Shown piece after piece: positions 47,785-55,871 of a stretch of DNA of 64,000 bases (position 1 is the stretch's first letter; the number at the start of each line of letters is the position of its first letter). Made by a program: the position numbers and the translations under genes. The stretch is from Dactylosporangium sp040689395. Lineage in GTDB: Bacteria; Actinomycetota; Actinomycetes; Mycobacteriales; Micromonosporaceae. The notes below the pieces were generated by a model. The model was not told the origin of the DNA, made no database searches, and saw only the letters and a program-made list of their open reading frames with translations. The stretch spans positions 1-64,000 of the forward strand of contig NZ_JBFAZX010000003.1 in NCBI RefSeq assembly GCF_040689395.1. The letters are read 5' to 3'.

Positions 47785-49824
47785 CTACGAACTCTGGGCC
47801 TGGATCGCGGTGATGGCGACGGTGTTCACGATGTCCTTCACCGTCGCGCCGCGCGACAGGTCGTTCACCGGCTTGCGCAGGCCCTGCATGACCGGGCCGA
47901 CCGCGACCGCGCCCGCCGAGCGCTGCACCGCCTTGTACGTGTTGTTGCCCGTGTTCAGGTCCGGGAACACGAACACCGTCGCCTGGCCTGCGACGGGGCT
48001 GCCGGGCAGCTTGGTGGCGGCCACGGCCGGATCGATCGCCGCGTCGTACTGGATCGGGCCCTCGACCGGCAGGTCGGGGCGGCGCGCGCGCACGATCGCG
48101 GTGGCCTCGGCGACCTTGGTGACGTCGGCGCCGGCGCCGGAGGTGCCGGTGGAGTACGACAGCATCGCCACGCGCGGCGTGACGCCGAAGCGGGCGGCGG
48201 TGTCGGCCGAGGACAGCGCGATGTCGGCCAGCTGCGCGGCGTCGGGGTCGGGGTTGACGGCGCAGTCGCCGTAGACGAGGACCCGGTCGGGCAGCAGCAT
48301 GAAGAAGACGCTGGAGGCGACGCTGAGCCCCGGGACGGTCTTGATGATCTCGAAGGCGGGGCGGATGGTGGCGGCGGTGGTGTGGGTGGCGCCGGAGACC
48401 ATGCCGTCGGCGTGGCCCAGCTGCACCATGAGCGTGCCGAAGTACGACACGTCGCGCACCACGTCGCGGGCCAGGTCGAGCGTGACGCCCTTGTGGGCGC
48501 GCACGTCCCGGTAGACCTGGGCGAACTCCTCGCGCAGCGGGCTGGTCACCGGGTCGATCAGCCGCGCGGCGCCGACGTCCAGGCCCAGGTCGCGGGCCCG
48601 GGCCCGGATCGCGGCCGGGTCGCCGAGCAGGGTCAGGCCGGCCACGCCCCGGCGCAGCAGGATGTCCGCGGCGCGGAGGATTCTCTCCTCGCTGCCCTCG
48701 GGCAGCACCAGATGCCGCTTGTCCGCCCGGGCGCGGTCGATGAGGTCGTACTCGAACATCAGCGGCGTCACGCGCGCCGAGCCGGTCAATTCGAGCACGT
48801 CGGCCAGGCCCGCAGTGTCCACATTGGACTCGAACGCGCCGAGGGCGGCCTCGACCTTGCGCGGGTTGGCCGCGCTGAGCCGGTGCTCCACCCGTGTCGA
48901 GGCGGCGATCGTGTCGTAGCTGGCCTTCGGCACCGACAGCACCGCCAGGCCCGGGTTGAGCCGCTCGAAGAGCTCCAGCGCCGCCGGGTCGGGTGCGATG
49001 CCCAGCGTCAGCACGATCCCGGCCAGCGGCACCAGGCCCGATGCGTGCGCGGCGCCCGCCGCGACCAGCAGGTCGGCGCGGTCGCCGGGGGTGATGAGCA
49101 GGCAGTTCGGGGTCAGGTGCGTCAGCAGCGCGGGCACCTGGGCAGCGCCGACAACGTAGTCGAGCACGTCGCGGCCCAGCGCCGCGTCCTTGTCGCCGCG
49201 GCCGGCGGTGACCACGCTCGCCCCGAGCTGGGCGGCGACCTCGCCGACCGTGGGCGCGCCGATGGTGGGCACGTCGGGGATCACGTAGCAGGCGACCGGC
49301 AGCTCGGGCGGGGGCACGATCCCCGGGGTCTTGTTGAGGATCACGGCCGCGACGGTCGCGTCCAGGTCGGCCAGCGCGTGATAGGCCTGCCGGGCCTCGG
49401 AGTCCAGCGTGGCCGCGTCGGCGCCGGAGCCGTTGACGACCGACACGACCACGGCGCCGAACTCGTGGGCGAGCCGGACGTTGAACGCCAGGTCGTCGTC
49501 GATGTCGGTGCCGATGACGACGACGGCGTCGTGCTGCTGCGCCACGGGCCGGAAGCGCTCGACGATCTGCCCCACGAGCTCCTCGGACCGCCCGGCGGCG
49601 AGCATCGCCGACGCCTCCGCGAAGGTCACGCCGAACAGGCGATCGTCCCCGATGCCGTACCGCAGGCGCAGCAACTCCAGCAGAACGTCGTCCGACGCCG
49701 GGGCGACCGGCCGGAAGACGCCGATGCGGGGGACCTTACGGGACAACAACTCGGCGAGTCCGAGGGCCACGGCCGACTTGCCGGAGTCCGGTCCGTGCTC
49801 GACGAGGTACACGATGCGGGCCAC
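47785..49824 (-). CDS. pta: Phosphate acetyltransferase (long, DRTGG-containing form)
   Basis: 679 residues. N-terminal P-loop-like dethiobiotin-synthetase fold (YLVEHGPDSGKSAVALGLAELL), a central DRTGG-type domain, and the C-terminal PTA catalytic domain (about 360-679) with HLVLPEGSEERILRAADIL, GMVSGATHTTAATIRPA, PDPDAAQLADIALSSADTA and VFPDLNTGNNTYKAVQR. It interconverts acetyl-CoA and acetyl phosphate. GTG start gives VARIVYLVEHG; only 18 bases separate it from the ackA start on the other strand. Confidence 0.93.
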   Translation of the reverse strand: MARIVYLVEHGPDSGKSAVALGLAELLSRKVPRIGVFRPVAPASDDVLLELLRLRYGIGDDRLFGVTFAEASAMLAAGRSEELVGQIVERFRPVAQQHDAVVVIGTDIDDDLAFNVRLAHEFGAVVVSVVNGSGADAATLDSEARQAYHALADLDATVAAVILNKTPGIVPPPELPVACYVIPDVPTIGAPTVGEVAAQLGASVVTAGRGDKDAALGRDVLDYVVGAAQVPALLTHLTPNCLLITPGDRADLLVAAGAAHASGLVPLAGIVLTLGIAPDPAALELFERLNPGLAVLSVPKASYDTIAASTRVEHRLSAANPRKVEAALGAFESNVDTAGLADVLELTGSARVTPLMFEYDLIDRARADKRHLVLPEGSEERILRAADILLRRGVAGLTLLGDPAAIRARARDLGLDVGAARLIDPVTSPLREEFAQVYRDVRAHKGVTLDLARDVVRDVSYFGTLMVQLGHADGMVSGATHTTAATIRPAFEIIKTVPGLSVASSVFFMLLPDRVLVYGDCAVNPDPDAAQLADIALSSADTAARFGVTPRVAMLSYSTGTSGAGADVTKVAEATAIVRARRPDLPVEGPIQYDAAIDPAVAATKLPGSPVAGQATVFVFPDLNTGNNTYKAVQRSAGAVAVGPVMQGLRKPVNDLSRGATVKDIVNTVAITAIQAQSS

Positions 49825-49842
49825 CGCAGTAGTCTGCCTGGC
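49825..49842. promoter_or_regulatory. 18-bp divergent intergenic region between pta and ackA
   Basis: TAGTCT (49830-49835) lies seven bases before the ackA ATG and serves as a plus-strand -10 for a leaderless message. Read on the minus strand the overlapping CAGACT is a weaker -10 for pta, six bases before its GTG. The -35 elements of each gene must therefore fall within the coding region of the other. Confidence 0.45.
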
Positions 49843-50949
49843 ATGATCCTGGTGCTCAACAGCGGCTCCTCCTCGGTGAAGTTCCGTGTCGTGGACCTCG
49901 ACGACCCCACCGCCGGCGAGCGCGGCCTGGTCGAGAAGATCGGCGAGCCGGGCGGCGTGCCGGACCACGCCGCCGCCATGGAACAGGTGCTCGACGGGCT
50001 CGGCGCCACCCCGATCGAGGCGGTCGGGCATCGCATCGTGCACGGCGGGTCGCGCTTCGAGCGCCCCGCCCTCATCGACGACACTGTGCTCGCCGCGCTG
50101 CGCGAGCTCATCCCCCTCGCCCCGCTGCACAACCCGGGCGGCATCATCGGCATCGAGGCGGCCCGGGAGATGCTGCCGTCGGTGCCGCACGTGGCCGTGT
50201 TCGACACCGCGTTCCACGCGACCCTGCCGCAGGCCGCCGCCACGTATGCGATCGACCGCGACCTCGCCCGGCGGTACGACATCCGCAGATTCGGTTTCCA
50301 CGGCACCTCGTGCGCCTATGTCGCCGGGCGCACCGCGACCCTGCTGGGGCGGCCGCTGGAGGAGCTGAACCTCATCGTGCTGCACCTGGGCAACGGCGCC
50401 AGCGCCACCGCCGTGCGGGGCGGGCGTAGCGTCGACACGTCGATGGGCCTCACGCCGCTGGAGGGCCTGGTCATGGGCACCCGCTCGGGCGACCTCGACC
50501 CGGCCGTCGGCTCCTACCTCAACCGGGTCGCCGGGATGGACTTCGCCGCCGTCGACGACGTGCTGCTGCGCCACGCCGGCCTGCTCGGCCTGGCCGGGGT
50601 CAACGACATGCGCACCGTGCTGGAGCGCCGCGCCGCCGGCGACGAGGACGCGACGCTGGCGTTCGACGTGTACTGCCACCGCATCCGCAAGTACGTCGGG
50701 GCCTACCACGCCGTCCTCGGCCGCCTCGACGCGGTCGTGTTCACCGCCGGCGTCGGCGAACACGCGCCGGCGGTCCGGGCGGCGTCGCTGGCCGGCCTGC
50801 AGACGTGGGGCATCGAGGTCGACGAGGCCCGCAACGCCGCCAACGAGCGCATCGTCAGCCCGGACGAGGCACGGGTCGCGGTCTGCGTGGTGCCTACCGA
50901 CGAGGAGTACTCGATCGCCGAGCAGACCGCCGCCCTGATCCGCGGCTGA
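49843..50949 (+). CDS. ackA: Acetate kinase
   Basis: 368 residues, slightly short of the usual ~400. ILVLNSGSSSVKFRVVD (signature 1), GHRIVHGG, VAVFDTAFHATLP, RFGFHGTSCAYV (signature 2), VLHLGNGASATAVRGGRSVDTSMGLTPLEG and FTAGVGEHAP are all intact. Converts acetyl phosphate and ADP to acetate and ATP, completing the Pta-AckA overflow or salvage route with the divergent pta. Usually the two genes form one operon in actinobacteria; here they are head to head. Confidence 0.93.
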   Translation: MILVLNSGSSSVKFRVVDLDDPTAGERGLVEKIGEPGGVPDHAAAMEQVLDGLGATPIEAVGHRIVHGGSRFERPALIDDTVLAALRELIPLAPLHNPGGIIGIEAAREMLPSVPHVAVFDTAFHATLPQAAATYAIDRDLARRYDIRRFGFHGTSCAYVAGRTATLLGRPLEELNLIVLHLGNGASATAVRGGRSVDTSMGLTPLEGLVMGTRSGDLDPAVGSYLNRVAGMDFAAVDDVLLRHAGLLGLAGVNDMRTVLERRAAGDEDATLAFDVYCHRIRKYVGAYHAVLGRLDAVVFTAGVGEHAPAVRAASLAGLQTWGIEVDEARNAANERIVSPDEARVAVCVVPTDEEYSIAEQTAALIRG

Positions 50950-51001
50950 GGGCGCGCGGGTCAGACGGGCTGACAAGGCGGCCGCGCGCGACCTGGCGGT
51001 C

Positions 51002-51751
51002 CTACGCGGGGGCGGCCGTCCAGTCCGGATACTTGGCCGCGCGTCCGTCGCCCGACGACCGGCCGCGCAGGCGCCGGCTGACCCACGGCAGGACGTGCTC
51101 GCGGTAGTAGCGTGCCTCGGCCAGCAGGCGGCGGGCCGGCGTCGGCGCGGCGTCGGCGCGGTGCTCGGTGGCGGGCAGGCCCAGGGCGTCCAGCACGAGC
51201 CCGGCGACCCGCCGGTGGCCGGTGGCGTTGAGGTGCAAGCGGTCGGCGGACCAGTACGCGGCGCGGCGGATCTCGGTGTCGCCGAAGACGTTGACGAACA
51301 GGATGTCGTGGCGCACAGCGAGGTCCTTGACCGCCTCGGTGAGCAGCTCGCCGCGGCGGCGCAGGACCCGGCCGAACGGCAGGTGCTCCGACGGGTCCGC
51401 GCCGCTGAGCAGCAGCAGCCGCACGCCCGCGGCGCCGCAGCGCAGCACCGCCCGCTCGGTCAGCTCCAGCAGCCGGTTCAGGTCGGCGCCGCGACGCATC
51501 ATGTCGTTGCCGCCGCCGTTGAGCGAGAGCAGGGTCGGTGCCGGCGACATGGCCAGGGCGGCGTCGAGCTGCTCCGTGACGATCGGCTCCAGCAGGCGGC
51601 CGCGGACGGCGAGGTTCGCGTACCGTACGGCACCGCCGTTCGCCGCGGCCAGGCCCGCCGCCACCAGGTCGGCCCAGCCGCGTGGCGAGCCGTCCGGGCG
51701 CTCGTCGCCCATCCCCTCGGTGAAACTGTCGCCGATCGCCACGTATCGCAT
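51002..51751 (-). CDS. SGNH/GDSL hydrolase
   Basis: 249 residues. Block I YVAIGDSFTEGMGDERPDG with nucleophile Ser, block II Gly in ANLAVRG, block III LSLNGGGNDMM (GxND) and block V DRLHLNATGHRRVAG (DxxH) are all present, so an esterase, lipase or acetylhydrolase of the SGNH class is expected. No signal peptide, so it acts in the cytoplasm. Convergent with ackA across 52 bases. Confidence 0.9.
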   Translation of the reverse strand: MRYVAIGDSFTEGMGDERPDGSPRGWADLVAAGLAAANGGAVRYANLAVRGRLLEPIVTEQLDAALAMSPAPTLLSLNGGGNDMMRRGADLNRLLELTERAVLRCGAAGVRLLLLSGADPSEHLPFGRVLRRRGELLTEAVKDLAVRHDILFVNVFGDTEIRRAAYWSADRLHLNATGHRRVAGLVLDALGLPATEHRADAAPTPARRLLAEARYYREHVLPWVSRRLRGRSSGDGRAAKYPDWTAAPA

Positions 51752-51868
51752 GCCGCGTCCTCTCGTCCCGTCGTCGCTGCCGGCCCGTGCGCAGCCCCTC
51801 GGCGCACGGGTTACTTCGCCGACCCGGAGGGCAGGTTACCCGGGGCTTCCCGAGAGTGCGGTGACGTC

Positions 51869-52876
51869 ATGGACGTAGGGGTGGTGCTGCAGTGCGACCC
51901 GCCCGCGATGGGCGTGGTGGAGCTTGCCAAGCGGGCCGAGGCGGCCGGTTTCAGCCACGTGTGGACGTTCGACTCCCACGTGCTGTGGCAGGAGCCGTTC
52001 GTCATCCACAGCAGGATCCTCGCCGACACCGATCGGGTCGTCGTCGGGCCGATGGTGACCAACCCCGGCACTCGCGACTGGACGCTCACCGCGTCACTGT
52101 TCGCGACGCTCAACGAGATGTACGGCAACCGCACCGTCTGCGGCATCGGCCGCGGCGACTCGGCACTGCGCGTGCTGGGCTCCCGCCCGGCCACGCTCGC
52201 CGAGCTGCGCGAGTGCGTGCGGGTGATCCGCGAGCTGGGCAACGGCCGATCGGTGCGCCTGGGCGACCGTGACCTGCGGTTCGCGTGGGCGCCCGACAGC
52301 CGGCTCGAGGTGTGGGTGGCCGCCTACGGACCCAAGGCACTCGCGCTGGCCGGCGAGGTCGGCGACGGGTACATCCTGCAGCTGGCCGACCCGGACATCG
52401 CCGCCTGGATGATCAAGGCGGTGCGGGAGGCGGCCGAGCGGGCGGGCCGCGACCCGGCGGCGATCAGGTTCTGCGTCGCCGCCCCCGCCTACGTCGGCGA
52501 CGACTCCCCGGAGTCGATGGCCCACCAGCGCGACCAGACCCGCTGGTTCGGCGGCATGGTCGGCAACCACGTCGCGGACATCGTGGCCCGCTACGGCGCC
52601 GACGGCACCGTACCGACGGCGCTGACCGACTACATCAAGGGACGTCAGGGCTACGACTACGCCCAGCACGGCCGGGCCGGCAACATCCACGCCGACTTCG
52701 TCCCCGACGGGATCGTGGACCGCTTCTGCGTCCTCGGCCCGGTCGAGCACCACCGCGGGCGCCTCGCCGAGCTCAAGGAACTCGGCGCGGACCAGTTCGC
52801 CGTGTACCTGCAGCACGACGCGAAGGAGTCCACGCTCGCCGCCTACGGCGAGCGGGTCATCCCGGCCGTCGCCTGA
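51869..52876 (+). CDS. LLM-class flavin/F420-dependent oxidoreductase
   Basis: 335 residues, luciferase-like TIM barrel. MDVGVVLQCDPPAMGVVELAKRAEAAGFSHVWTFDSHVLWQEPF, VGPMVTNPGTRDWTLTASLFATL and VCGIGRGDSALRVLG resemble the F420-dependent group described under TIGR03842. It probably uses F420H2 or FMNH2. Substrate not evident; in other genomes members sit near hydantoin or pyrimidine catabolism, which is not the case here. ATG follows weak Shine-Dalgarno-like GAGAGTGCGGTG. Confidence 0.8.
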   Translation: MDVGVVLQCDPPAMGVVELAKRAEAAGFSHVWTFDSHVLWQEPFVIHSRILADTDRVVVGPMVTNPGTRDWTLTASLFATLNEMYGNRTVCGIGRGDSALRVLGSRPATLAELRECVRVIRELGNGRSVRLGDRDLRFAWAPDSRLEVWVAAYGPKALALAGEVGDGYILQLADPDIAAWMIKAVREAAERAGRDPAAIRFCVAAPAYVGDDSPESMAHQRDQTRWFGGMVGNHVADIVARYGADGTVPTALTDYIKGRQGYDYAQHGRAGNIHADFVPDGIVDRFCVLGPVEHHRGRLAELKELGADQFAVYLQHDAKESTLAAYGERVIPAVA

Positions 52877-52949
52877 GACGACCGCCTGGCTGATTCTGGC
52901 CGAACGGGTGTGTCCGGATGCGACGCGGCACCCGCTACTGTCCTCAGTC

Positions 52950-53744
52950 ATGACCGCCGATGCCGCACGTCCACCCCGGCCCGCGCAGGTGACGATCGCG
53001 TTCTGGTTACAGTTCGCCGCCGTGGCCCTGCTGCTCGGTATTGCCGGACTGGTCGTCGCCTATGCGGTGCACTTCGACGGCGAGATCTCCCGAGCCGCCG
53101 CGCTGGTGCCAGACACGAACCCGGCCGCGGTGAGCTCGGAGCGGTCCGGAAACGTCTTCGCGGCGCTGTTCCTCGGCATGCCGACGCTGCTGCTGGCGGT
53201 CTGGCTCGCCGCGACGGCGGTGCCGGTCCTGCGGGGCAGCAACATCGCGCGGATCCTCGTCTTCGTCGCCGGGGGTGGGCAGCTGCTGGTCTGTCTGCTG
53301 CCGAGCTGCGGCGGGTTTCTGCTCGCGCCGTTGTTCTTCGCCCTCGACAATGGGGACGTCTCCGGGTTCGACGAGATGCCGCCGCAGGATTCCAAGTTTC
53401 TCGAAACCCTGTACTCGGGTTCGGACACGTTCGCCGAGGTGTCCGTCCCGCTGGGTGTCGCCGGCGCGCTGGCGGTGCTCGGGTTGACGGGCGCGGTGGT
53501 GCTGCTGGTGGCCCTGCCTCCCGCGCACCGCTACTTCGTCCCGCGCACCCCGGCACCGCCGGCGCCGGCCTGGCTGGCGCCCGTCCATCACGGCGGCGGA
53601 TACCCGCTGCCGGCGCCGTACATGCTCTGCCCCGATCCCTCGGTCCACTTCGCACCCGTCGCCGCACCGCCGGCCACCGAGCCACCACCCGCCGCACCGG
53701 CCGAGCCCACCACGCCGCCCACGACCACCACGGACCACGCATAG
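52950..53744 (+). CDS. Four-helix membrane protein with proline-rich tail
   Basis: 264 residues. Membrane segments at about 14-38, 66-88, 94-125 and 160-186; the C-terminal ~70 residues are Pro/Ala/Thr-rich (APPATEPPPAAPAEPTTPP) and probably cytosolic or external linker. No catalytic motif. It lies 37 bases before the PPOX-type gene in the same direction. Function unknown. Confidence 0.6.
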   Translation: MTADAARPPRPAQVTIAFWLQFAAVALLLGIAGLVVAYAVHFDGEISRAAALVPDTNPAAVSSERSGNVFAALFLGMPTLLLAVWLAATAVPVLRGSNIARILVFVAGGGQLLVCLLPSCGGFLLAPLFFALDNGDVSGFDEMPPQDSKFLETLYSGSDTFAEVSVPLGVAGALAVLGLTGAVVLLVALPPAHRYFVPRTPAPPAPAWLAPVHHGGGYPLPAPYMLCPDPSVHFAPVAAPPATEPPPAAPAEPTTPPTTTTDHA

Positions 53745-53781
53745 GGACTAGACCGGCTGTTACCGGACGTATTCTGATGCC

Positions 53782-54396
53782 ATGCAGATCACCTCGGTGA
53801 CAGAACTGGAGGAGCTGCTCGGGTCGCCGAAGCCCCGGGCCGTGGCCAAGGAACGTGACCGCCTCTGCCGGACCGACCGCGACTGGCTCGCCCTGTCGCC
53901 CTTCGTCCTCGTCGGCACGTCCGACGGGGAGGGCAACTGCGACGTCTCGCCCAAGGGCGACCCGCCGGGATTCACCTACGTCATCGACGACCGAACGATC
54001 GCCGTCCCGGAGCGCCCCGGGAACAAGCGCGCCGACGGCTTCCGCAACATCCTGGCCAACCCGCACGTCGGGCTGATCTTTCTGGTTCCGGGCCGCCGCG
54101 AGACCCTGCGGATCAACGGCCGCGCCCGGCTGCTCACCGACGCGCCGTGGTTCGACGAGCTCGTCGTCGAGGGCCACCGCCCGGTCCTGGCCGTGGTGGT
54201 CGACATCGACACGATCTTCTTCCACTGCCAGAAGGCGTTCATGCGCTCGAAGCTGTGGAAGCACGAGACGTGGACGCCGGGCGCGCTGCCGTCGCACGCG
54301 ACGCTGGTCAAGAGTGTCCAGAACACCCCGGAGACGCTGGAGGAGCTGGAGGAGTACTACACGGAGGCCAACTACAGCCGCGGCCTGTACGCCTGA
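53782..54396 (+). CDS. PPOX-class FMN-binding protein, MSMEG_1061-like
   Basis: 204 residues. LSPFVLVGTSDGEGNCDVSPKGDPPGFTYVIDDRTIAVPERPGNKRADGFRNILANPHVGLIFLVPG (across residues ~35-105) and the C-terminal CQKAFMRSKLWKHETW are the signature of the FMN-dependent PPOX family named after MSMEG_1061. Likely an oxidoreductase or flavin-binding protein of unknown substrate. It overlaps the methyltransferase gene by one base (TGATG), so the two are coupled. Confidence 0.87.
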   Translation: MQITSVTELEELLGSPKPRAVAKERDRLCRTDRDWLALSPFVLVGTSDGEGNCDVSPKGDPPGFTYVIDDRTIAVPERPGNKRADGFRNILANPHVGLIFLVPGRRETLRINGRARLLTDAPWFDELVVEGHRPVLAVVVDIDTIFFHCQKAFMRSKLWKHETWTPGALPSHATLVKSVQNTPETLEELEEYYTEANYSRGLYA

Positions 54397-55169
54397 TGCC
54401 TCACGCCGCGCTCGTCTCCCGCCTGCGCGCCGCCGGGTGCGTCTTCGCCGAGGAGGAGGCCGATCACCTGCTCGCCGCCGCGACCGACGCCGCGGCCCTG
54501 GAGTCGATGGTGGTCCGCCGGGTCGCCGGCGCTCCGCTGGAGCATGTGCTCGGTCATGCGGATTTCGCGGGTGTACGCCTGGTGATCGCCGACGGCGTCT
54601 TCGTGCCCCGGCACCGCACGGAGCTGCTGACCGCGACCGCCCGCACGCTGGTCCGCGACGGCGCGACGGTCCTCGACCTGTGCTGTGGCACCGGCGCCCT
54701 CGGCCTGGTCGTCGCGCGCGGCTTCGCGGGTGTGCGCCTCATCGCCTCCGACATCGACCCCGCGGCCGTGGCCTGCGCCCGGCGCAACCTGGCCGGTGTC
54801 ATCGCGGAGGTCTTCGAGGGCGACCTGTTCGCCCCGCTCCCGACCGGCCTTCGCGGCCGGGTCGACGTGCTGCTCGCCAACGTCCCGTACGTGCCGACCG
54901 CCGAGATCACTTTCCTGCCCGAGGAATTCCGCGTCCACGAGGCCCGTGCCGCGCTGGACGGCGGCGCGGACGGCCTGGACGTGCTGCGCCGCGTCGCCGC
55001 GCAGGCCCCCGGGTGGCTGGCCCCGGGCGGCGCCCTGCTCACCGAGGCCGGCGCCGCCCAGCTGGACGCCGCGCACGCGCTGCTGCTGGCGGCCGGCCTG
55101 CAGCCGCAGACGGTGACGGACGAGGAGACCGAGACCAACGTCGTGGTCGGCCGGCTCCGAGACGTGTGA
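54396..55169 (+). CDS. PrmC-related protein N5-glutamine methyltransferase-like protein
   Basis: 257 residues. N-terminal helical domain (LVSRLRAAGCVFAEEEADHLLAAA, PLEHVLGHADFAGVRL) as in PrmC/HemK, SAM-binding motif I VLDLCCGTGALGLVVARG, acidic motif ASDIDPAAVACARRNL, and LLANVPYVPT at the substrate motif where true N5-glutamine methyltransferases have NPPY. The N-V-P-Y variant marks the PrmC-related group of unknown substrate; Asn and Tyr are kept so amide methylation remains possible. Followed by a strong bidirectional terminator. Confidence 0.83.
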   Translation: MPHAALVSRLRAAGCVFAEEEADHLLAAATDAAALESMVVRRVAGAPLEHVLGHADFAGVRLVIADGVFVPRHRTELLTATARTLVRDGATVLDLCCGTGALGLVVARGFAGVRLIASDIDPAAVACARRNLAGVIAEVFEGDLFAPLPTGLRGRVDVLLANVPYVPTAEITFLPEEFRVHEARAALDGGADGLDVLRRVAAQAPGWLAPGGALLTEAGAAQLDAAHALLLAAGLQPQTVTDEETETNVVVGRLRDV

Positions 55170-55176
55170 GGCGGCC

Positions 55177-55206
55177 GGGCCGCCGCGGTGCGATCCGCGG
55201 CGGCCC
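55177..55206. terminator. Bidirectional terminator between convergent genes
   Basis: GGGCCGCCGCGG (55177-55188) and CCGCGGCGGCCC (55195-55206) form a perfect 12-bp stem with loop TGCGAT. It lies 8 bases after the methyltransferase stop and 14 before the ferritin-like gene's stop. Confidence 0.75.
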
Positions 55207-55219
55207 GACCCGGCGGCGG

Positions 55220-55714
55220 TTAGACGTTCATCACCACCCGCTGGCCGAGCTCGTGGCTGATCCGCTCGAACGTGCCCGCGTTCTCCTGCTTCTGCACCAG
55301 GTTGGTGCGCAGGATCTGGGCGCACTGCATCTCGCCCATGAGCAGCGCCTTGTCGATGAGGTTCTGGTATCCGGCGATGCCGAAGTGCGCCAGCTTGGTC
55401 TCGGCGTCGACGGCGTAGATCTCCATCGCCTCCATGGAGGGCCGCTGCTCGGTGAACGCCTGGAACTCCGCGCGCATCCCGTCGAGCGTCATGCACGGCA
55501 CCTCGGAGGGCTCGGTCTCCATCATCGCGAAGCACGCCTCGATGTTCTGGATCTTCTGCTGGCCCTGCTGCTGCTGGGCCCGCAGGATCTGGGCGAGGGG
55601 GCTCTGCTCGGTCCGCCCGAGGATTTCGCCCACCATCTGGTTGCTCTTGCGCTCGGCGTCGTACATGCCCGACAGCTCGTAGAGGAACAGGTCGGCCGGG
55701 TTGTCGAGTGCCAT
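55220..55714 (-). CDS. DUF892 ferritin-like protein (YciE/YciF type)
   Basis: 164 residues, all-helical. PADLFLYELSGMYDAERKSNQMVGEIL and the later MEIYAVDAETKLAHFGIAGYQNLIDKAL carry the Glu/His metal-ligand pattern of DUF892 di-iron proteins (ExxxH spaced between helices). A run of glutamines (AQQQQGQQKIQ) sits in the first loop. Such proteins are stress-associated and found in spores and biofilm cells. AGGAG lies 6 bases before the ATG. Confidence 0.82.
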   Translation of the reverse strand: MALDNPADLFLYELSGMYDAERKSNQMVGEILGRTEQSPLAQILRAQQQQGQQKIQNIEACFAMMETEPSEVPCMTLDGMRAEFQAFTEQRPSMEAMEIYAVDAETKLAHFGIAGYQNLIDKALLMGEMQCAQILRTNLVQKQENAGTFERISHELGQRVVMNV

Positions 55715-55871
55715 CTGCTTCTCCTGCCTGCGTTGGGGTTTCGGTGGTGCCGGACGCGCTCTACCCGCCCTGCCGGGACTCTCACGTGCCCGGCGCGGGT
55801 CGTGCATCGTCCGGAGGGTGGTTCGCTTCGGTGCGCGAGCCGGGTGCGGGTTATGGCGTAGATTCGTGCGG

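Noticed and set aside
47785..50976. Very long open frames on both strands across pta and ackA (over 850 codons each)
   Set aside because: They are out-of-frame or read-through readings of GC-rich genes; the true proteins are pta (47785-49824) and ackA (49843-50949), and the extra parts are Arg/Gly/Val/Asp-rich without motifs.
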